From contig CAZPQN010000029.1 of assembly GCA_964588795.1 (NCBI GenBank), positions 1-28,858 on the forward strand: a stretch of 28,858 nt of DNA, in the 5' to 3' direction. Under the pieces are notes generated by a model. That model was not told the DNA's origin, did not search any database, and worked only from the letters and a program-made list of their open reading frames with translations. Within the stretch, counting starts at the first letter, position 1. The number at the start of each line of letters is the position of its first letter. This DNA is from CAZPQN01 sp964588795. Its GTDB lineage: Bacteria; Fidelibacterota; UBA2242. Below are positions 24,536 through 28,858 of the stretch, one piece after another. A program made the translations under genes and the position numbers.

Positions 24536-25813
24536 CTAATCTCTCAGTAGATTCTGCCAACTGCCATCCCAGACTTTTACCGGCGCGCCGCTGGCGCTGG
24601 CGATATCGGTCGGGGTCAGATTATCAATTAACATTCCATCTGAATTTACAACGCGCGGGGGTAAAACCAGCAGGTCGGCGGCCCACTTGTCGCCAATCTG
24701 AGCAATGATATCCCGCCCGCTCAGCAGTCCCGCCACGGTAACCGAAGGCCCGAAAAAGTGGTTGATTACCGGGACAATTCTAATCTTTAGGTTTTCAATC
24801 TCTACGAGGCGCGGCAGGACGTATTTTTGCAGTAACGGCGCCGCCAGGGTGCCCGTCACGAAGCTAATTGTACGTCGGCGGTTCAGTCGAGTTGGCAGGC
24901 GGCGCAGGTTCCGCCGAAAATCATCGAGAAAAGCACGCACCAGGCCGACCCCGTTTTCGACCTGATAAAAGCTTCCGTAGTGCCGGTAGCCAGGCAACCG
25001 GGCTCCGGCCACCAGGTAAATTTCATCCGCCAAATAGACGAATGGTGCGTCGTAGCGGTTGCGGTAGCTGATATTCCATCTGCGCTGATTACTCACCAGG
25101 TGTCGCGCTAAAACTGCATCCACTGGTTCCAGGTGCGTCAGACGCTGGCGGTGAGCAGTCAAACCCACGGGTACAATTGCCACCGACAATATGGATTGGC
25201 GCAATGGATACAATCTGGCCAAAGTGTCCTCCAGCACCGCTCCGTCATTTATCCCGGGCATCAGTACAATCTGAGTATGCATTTCAATGCGATGTCGTTT
25301 TAAAAAAGTCAGTTTCTCAAAGAGCGCGTCATCGCCTTTAAACCGGAAAATTCGCTTGCGGACAGCAGGGTCAGCGGCGTGCACAGAAATATATAATGGT
25401 GACAACCGCTGGGCGACGATTCGGCGCAATTCAGCCTGGCTGATATTGGTCAGCGTAATGTAACTGCCATGCAGGAAGGAGTAGCGATAATCTTCGTCGC
25501 AGAGATAGAGCGAGCGGCGCAGCCCCCGCGGATTTTGCTTGATAAAACAGAATACGCAGTTATTTCCGCAGGTTTTGACTTTGAAAGGCGCCAGTTCCAG
25601 TCCCAAATCGGCGTCAATCGCCTTGCTGATCCGGTAATTGTAATAGTGCCTACCGCGCCTAATACGCACCTTGACGACTGCTTCGGCCTGGTAAAAGCGG
25701 TAATCAATGACATCGCGGACGACCTGACCGTTCAGGCTGAGCAGTTCGTCGCCAGTCTGAAGCCCTAAGCGCTCCGCGGGGCTGTCGGGAATTATGGCTG
25801 AGATCTTGACCAT
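24536..25813 (-). CDS. PDZ-like and radical-SAM DUF512 protein
   Basis: A 425-residue cytoplasmic protein. The N-terminal PDZ-like part (about 3-60) contains PAERLGLQTGDELLSLNG. Next comes a radical-SAM cluster motif with C82-x3-C86-x2-C89 in TCGNNCVFCF, then SLYLCDEDYRYSFLHGSYITLTN, the family's diagnostic stretch. The C-terminal half is DUF512, with VTGTLAAP and VTVAGLLSG motifs. Substrate and reaction are unknown for the family, which is commonly linked to der. The start is the ATG at 25813; upstream bases show no clear ribosome-binding site. It is the first gene of the minus-strand operon ending at yigZ. Confidence 0.92.
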   Translation of the reverse strand: MVKISAIIPDSPAERLGLQTGDELLSLNGQVVRDVIDYRFYQAEAVVKVRIRRGRHYYNYRISKAIDADLGLELAPFKVKTCGNNCVFCFIKQNPRGLRRSLYLCDEDYRYSFLHGSYITLTNISQAELRRIVAQRLSPLYISVHAADPAVRKRIFRFKGDDALFEKLTFLKRHRIEMHTQIVLMPGINDGAVLEDTLARLYPLRQSILSVAIVPVGLTAHRQRLTHLEPVDAVLARHLVSNQRRWNISYRNRYDAPFVYLADEIYLVAGARLPGYRHYGSFYQVENGVGLVRAFLDDFRRNLRRLPTRLNRRRTISFVTGTLAAPLLQKYVLPRLVEIENLKIRIVPVINHFFGPSVTVAGLLSGRDIIAQIGDKWAADLLVLPPRVVNSDGMLIDNLTPTDIASASGAPVKVWDGSWQNLLRD

Positions 25814-26015
25814 GAATTGCGATATGAGTTATCACCACCGCCTTTGGGATCACGCATCAAGGCGGCTTCAGCTGGATTTGGAAATCGATTTGCGGCGCTA
25901 ACGATATGCCTTTTCACGCCGATAATATAGAGCAATCTCCGGATAATATGAAACGTGACCGTTCGCGAAAATTATTTCAAGCGTCGTGAATAAATATTAA
26001 AATACAGGTCAAATT
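25814..26015. promoter_or_regulatory. Divergent intergenic region, contains an inverted repeat
   Basis: About 200 bases separate the DUF512 operon from the UroD-thioredoxin gene and must hold both promoters. A perfect 7-bp inverted repeat, CCGCCTT/AAGGCGG (25838-25844 with 25859-25865, 14-base spacer), lies in the leader of the minus-strand operon; it lacks a T run. Several AT-rich -10-like boxes (near 25921-25928 and 25942-25949) occur, but I cannot pair any with a good -35, so no promoter is called. Confidence 0.4.
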
Positions 26016-27407
26016 ATGCACACTTCTCTGACTGGTAAAGAACTCGTACTGCAGGCCGTGAAAGGTCGGGCGACGCCGCGCGCGCCATGGGTTCCCTTCG
26101 TGGGCTGCCACGGCGGCCAACTGGTAGGTGCCCCAGCCGATGAATATCTCCGGTCGGCGGAGCTGATGACCGCCGGTCTGCTGAAGGCTTATGAGTTGTA
26201 CCGACCGGATGGATTACCGGTGATATTTGATCTGCAGGTCGAAGCTGAGATATTAGGCTGTGAGTTACATTGGTCGAAGGACGTTCCTCCTTCGGTTTGT
26301 ACACATCCCTTAGCCGGTCATTTGCAGGGCTCGTACACGGCCCTGAACGCCTTTTCAACCACTGCCGGACGTTATCCCGTGGTCTGGCAGACGCTCCGCA
26401 ACCTGCGTCAATCTCTGGGCGAGCAAATCGCACTCTACAGTCTGATCTGCGGACCCTTCACGTTAGCATTGCACCTTTTAGGCAACGATATTTTCCTCGA
26501 AATGCACGATCGGCCTGTCCGGGTCAGCGAGTTGGTTAATTACTGCGCCGCGATTGCCCGTCAGGCGGCGGATGGTTACCTGTCCAATGGCGCCGATGTG
26601 ATCGCCGTTGTGGATCCGATGACCAGCCAGATTTCACCGGCGCATTTCCGGCAGTTTGTGACCCCGGCAGTCAATGGCATTTTTGACCATATCCGCCAAC
26701 AAAAGGGACTGTCCTCGCTGTTTGTCTGCGGTAATGTCGAGCGCAATCTGGAGGTCATGTGCGCGACGCATTGCGATAACATTTCAGTCGATGAGCAAAT
26801 CGCACTGCCCCGCTTGCGGCAATTGGCTCTAAATAACGGCAAATCGTTCGGGGGTAATTTAAAGCTGACGGTGGCGCTCCTGATGGGCAGTGAAGATGAT
26901 TGCCGGCTGGAAGCCATCCGCAATTTGGACGAGGGTGGAGACCGGGGCTTTATCCTGTCACCGGGGTGTGATATTCCCTATCACGTGCCCCCTCAGAATC
27001 TCATTGCGGTTACCGAAATGGTGCACGACGCGTATCAGCGCCAGGTCTATAAGCAAACCCTGACCGCCAAAAACCTGCCCTTCGACCACATTAGCCTGCC
27101 AGACTACCACCAATTGGAAGAGGTGGTGATTGACATTGTCACCCTGGACTCGGAAGCCTGTGCGCCCTGCCAGTACATGGTCGAAGCCGCCAAAAAGGCC
27201 GCCGCCGGCCTGACAGTCAAAACCATCATTCGTGAGCATAAAATCAAGGATGAAGCCGGCGTCGCCATGATGAAAAAATTAAATGTCACCGGTCTGCCGA
27301 CGATCTGTCTCGACGGCGAAGTGGCTTTCATGTCCATTATTCCGGATCAGCCCAGCCTGCAGGCGGCGATCCTCGCCAAAGCCCGCGCCAAACAGCGCTC
27401 CGCATAG
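26016..27407 (+). CDS. UroD-family corrinoid-methyltransferase-like protein fused to a thioredoxin-fold domain
   Basis: Residues 1-345 are a uroporphyrinogen-decarboxylase-type barrel of the MtaA/MtbA/CmuA group (methylcobalamin methyltransferases) rather than a haem enzyme. Evidence is the pattern LFVCGN (C238) and SPGCDIPYHVPPQN (C318), which match the HxC...C zinc/substrate motif; the His of HxC is Phe236 here. Residues about 365-463 form a thioredoxin-like domain with active CAPC (C382, C385) and a likely cis-proline P428 in TGLPTI. The domain order suggests a redox partner built into a methyl-transfer enzyme. A weak AGGT lies upstream of the ATG. The COG0523 GTPase gene starts seven bases after the stop. 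Substrate is unknown; no corrinoid protein gene is in the window. Confidence 0.87.
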   Translation: MHTSLTGKELVLQAVKGRATPRAPWVPFVGCHGGQLVGAPADEYLRSAELMTAGLLKAYELYRPDGLPVIFDLQVEAEILGCELHWSKDVPPSVCTHPLAGHLQGSYTALNAFSTTAGRYPVVWQTLRNLRQSLGEQIALYSLICGPFTLALHLLGNDIFLEMHDRPVRVSELVNYCAAIARQAADGYLSNGADVIAVVDPMTSQISPAHFRQFVTPAVNGIFDHIRQQKGLSSLFVCGNVERNLEVMCATHCDNISVDEQIALPRLRQLALNNGKSFGGNLKLTVALLMGSEDDCRLEAIRNLDEGGDRGFILSPGCDIPYHVPPQNLIAVTEMVHDAYQRQVYKQTLTAKNLPFDHISLPDYHQLEEVVIDIVTLDSEACAPCQYMVEAAKKAAAGLTVKTIIREHKIKDEAGVAMMKKLNVTGLPTICLDGEVAFMSIIPDQPSLQAAILAKARAKQRSA

Positions 27408-27414
27408 CAGAAAA

Positions 27415-28332
27415 ATGATACCCGTGATTCTGACGGTCGGTTTTCTCGGCAGTGGCAAAACCACTTTCCTGCGCCAGTACATTCAGCAAAACCACCAGCG
27501 TCAAATCGCCTATCTGATCAATGAATTCTCCGCTCTGGATATTGACGGGAAACTGCTCGGCAATGAAACAGCCCATATCTTCCTCCTGCCGGGCGGGAGT
27601 ATTTTTTGCCAATGTCTGGTAACCCGTTTTGTCGAGACCCTGCGTAACCTGCCGGCAGAATTGACGGGACGCGGCCACACTCTCGAGGGCGTCGTCATCG
27701 AAGCCAGCGGCATTGCCAACCCCAAGGTAATCGGCAAACTACTGGTGGAATCCCAGCTTTCGCAGAAGTATGTGCTCCATTCGGTTATTGCGATTGTTGA
27801 TCCCTGCAGTTTTCCCAAACTCCGCCTGACTTTGCCGAACCTGCAAAACCAGATCGAAACCGCCAACCTCATCCTGATTAACAAATGCGACATGGCAAAT
27901 CCTGAAATCATCGGTCAGGTTGAGGAACAGGTCCGGGCGCTGAATCCGCAGGCGCAGATCCTGCGCACGATCCGCTGTCAAATGGATACCGGCCAGCTGG
28001 CGGAAATGCCTTATGCTCAACACAGTGCCGGTGAATTAACTCCCCGCCCCGACCCGCATTTCGCACGGCTACATATTCAAAAGACCAACCTGACATGGGA
28101 AGAACTGCGAAGCGCAGTCGCGGCAGTTGCAGAATATATTTTCCGACTCAAGGGTTTTATCGAGTCCCCGGAGGGAGCCTTGTACGTGGATTTTTCCGCA
28201 TCCGGCTGGCAGAAATATCCTGCGGGGCAAATCCCATTCAGCCGTGCCGGTTTGATGCTAATCTGTGAAGCGCGGAGCAGGACGCTGGTCGCTGATCATT
28301 TGCGTCGGCAGGGTTTCGCATTCTTCCTGTAA
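27415..28332 (+). CDS. COG0523/CobW-type GTPase
   Basis: A 305-residue P-loop GTPase of the G3E (CobW/HypB/UreG) class, which loads or handles metals. Walker A is GFLGSGKT at 9-16, INEFS lies at 35-39 and the NKCD guanine motif at 156-159. The zinc/metal motif that reads GCxCC in metallochaperones is changed to GSIFCQC (61-67), keeping only C65 and C67. The start chosen is the ATG at 27415: it begins MIPVILTVGFLGSGKT as expected, while the frame upstream overlaps the preceding gene and looks non-coding. It starts seven bases after the UroD-thioredoxin gene and is surely co-transcribed with it. A role in cobalt, zinc or corrinoid activation for the partner is inferred from family and context. 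Confidence 0.9.
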   Translation: MIPVILTVGFLGSGKTTFLRQYIQQNHQRQIAYLINEFSALDIDGKLLGNETAHIFLLPGGSIFCQCLVTRFVETLRNLPAELTGRGHTLEGVVIEASGIANPKVIGKLLVESQLSQKYVLHSVIAIVDPCSFPKLRLTLPNLQNQIETANLILINKCDMANPEIIGQVEEQVRALNPQAQILRTIRCQMDTGQLAEMPYAQHSAGELTPRPDPHFARLHIQKTNLTWEELRSAVAAVAEYIFRLKGFIESPEGALYVDFSASGWQKYPAGQIPFSRAGLMLICEARSRTLVADHLRRQGFAFFL

Positions 28333-28411
28333 CCGGGACGTTTTCTCCAAAATAATAACCGCAACCTGTGATGTATAACAAAGCCTTTCAGCTTTAACTT
28401 AGAAAAAATTC

Positions 28412-28440
28412 TTGACAGACATAGAAAATATTTTTACTTT
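28412..28440 (+). promoter_or_regulatory. Possible promoter before the terminal partial gene
   Basis: TTGACA (28412-28417), 17-base spacer, TACTTT (28435-28440), in an AT-rich stretch. The 220 bases from 28333 to 28553 otherwise show no gene: every frame is broken by stops. A start near 28447 would leave a leader of about 105 bases. Confidence 0.45.
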
Positions 28441-28553
28441 CGCCCCATCAAGAATACACCAAGCATGGATTGCGGGAAAAAATATCAGTTAGCTGTTACC
28501 TGCCATAACCAAGCCCTCTGTAAGCTCTGATAGCGATGGAGGAGGTCGCACGC

Positions 28554-28858
28554 TTGCTGACGTTTATTCCCGATAAGCCCTGTCTGAATAAACGTGATAC
28601 TGGCCGTTTCAGGTTGGCACGAACAGCGACATCAACATCACCTGATAGTCGAAATAATGCTGGATTAGCAAATACCAGTTTAGACGGTTCAAGTTATTTA
28701 GTTATGTATGGAGGTGAGCGACAGTCAACACCCGATTTTACAGATACCTGGACATTCGGCGGTGGAGATTACAGCTTGCCTGTCGAACTGTCTGCTTTCA
28801 CCGCTGAGCATCAGGCTGGCTCCGTTCTTCTCAAGTGGATGACCGAATCCGAGACTGA
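28554..28858 (+). CDS. Partial secreted/Kelch-like protein with secretion-tail-type region (3' incomplete)
   Basis: An open frame runs off the window end. An in-frame TTG at 28554 has an excellent ribosome-binding site (AGGAGGT, 28540-28546, seven bases upstream); an ATG at 28536 has none. The protein reads ...SSYLVMYGGERQ...FTDTWTFGGG, which looks like the end of a Kelch-type repeat. LPVELSAFTAE..GSVLLKW follows, a signature common near the C-termini of secreted proteins with Por/type-IX tails in FCB bacteria. No signal peptide is seen at this start, and the first 40 residues look unlike a domain. It may be a 5'-truncated remnant of a larger exported protein. The downstream half is outside the window. 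Confidence 0.55.
   Translation, partial: MLTFIPDKPCLNKRDTGRFRLARTATSTSPDSRNNAGLANTSLDGSSYLVMYGGERQSTPDFTDTWTFGGGDYSLPVELSAFTAEHQAGSVLLKWMTESET

Noticed and set aside
25905..25988. Small frame of 27 codons in the divergent intergenic region
   Set aside because: No ribosome-binding site and highly charged, unremarkable sequence; it lies where promoters are expected.
27283..27414. Upstream extension of the GTPase frame to an ATG at 27283
   Set aside because: It overlaps the thioredoxin domain in another frame, encodes Ser/Arg/Pro-rich sequence unlike the family, and the ATG at 27415 gives the canonical N-terminus.
1..28858. CRISPR arrays, insertion sequences, prophage genes or long direct repeats
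   Set aside because: None was seen by eye on either strand; coding is almost continuous and the gaps are short and unique.

Overview
The window reads as a chromosomal housekeeping segment from a Gram-negative bacterium of the FCB group, most like Calditrichota/KSB1-type lineages. The grounds are a secreted protein with a Por/type IX-secretion C-terminal tail (21571-23220), a second C-terminal fragment with the VELSAFTA...VLLKW signature typical of such secreted proteins (window end), class A RNase P RNA, a YbeY variant with GY-N-D in place of GYDH, and moderate GC. This placement is inferred from family signatures, not from a search. Coding density is very high and most genes are a few bases apart or overlap.

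Layout. 1-894: 3' part of a degenerate HD-GYP protein with its own terminator. 964-2187: panD (minus), a PAP2 phosphatase and a previously unlisted 39-residue membrane peptide. 2193-4706: a bifunctional homocysteine methyltransferase/methylenetetrahydrofolate reductase (minus), with a likely promoter, facing a GNAT acetyltransferase. 4769-12892 (plus): glmS, a possibly structured leader, then a tight run of nadC, a cysteine desulfurase-SelD fusion, a conserved unknown, thiamine pyrophosphokinase and a sodium:solute symporter. This run links NAD, sulfur/selenium and thiamine metabolism.

12998-20703 (plus): tRNA-Val(CAC), a terminator, a coiled-coil zinc-ribbon protein, RNase P RNA squeezed between two genes, recJ, fabH, a PgpH-type c-di-AMP phosphodiesterase, ybeY and mazG. 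A strong promoter then drives a 6S-like RNA (about 20762-20955), which ends against the 3' end of a minus-strand operon: DUF512 radical-SAM protein, der, a secreted metalloprotease and yigZ (25813 down to 20953).

26016-28332 (plus): a two-gene unit made of a UroD-family (corrinoid methyltransferase-like) protein fused to a thioredoxin-fold domain, followed by a COG0523/CobW-type GTPase with an altered metal motif. This unit is the best candidate for an uncharacterised system. The last 500 bases hold an AT-rich promoter region and the start of a Kelch/secretion-tail-like partial gene.

There is no CRISPR array, insertion sequence, prophage or obvious island. The window is mostly ordinary core genome with several unusual domain fusions and active-site variants.
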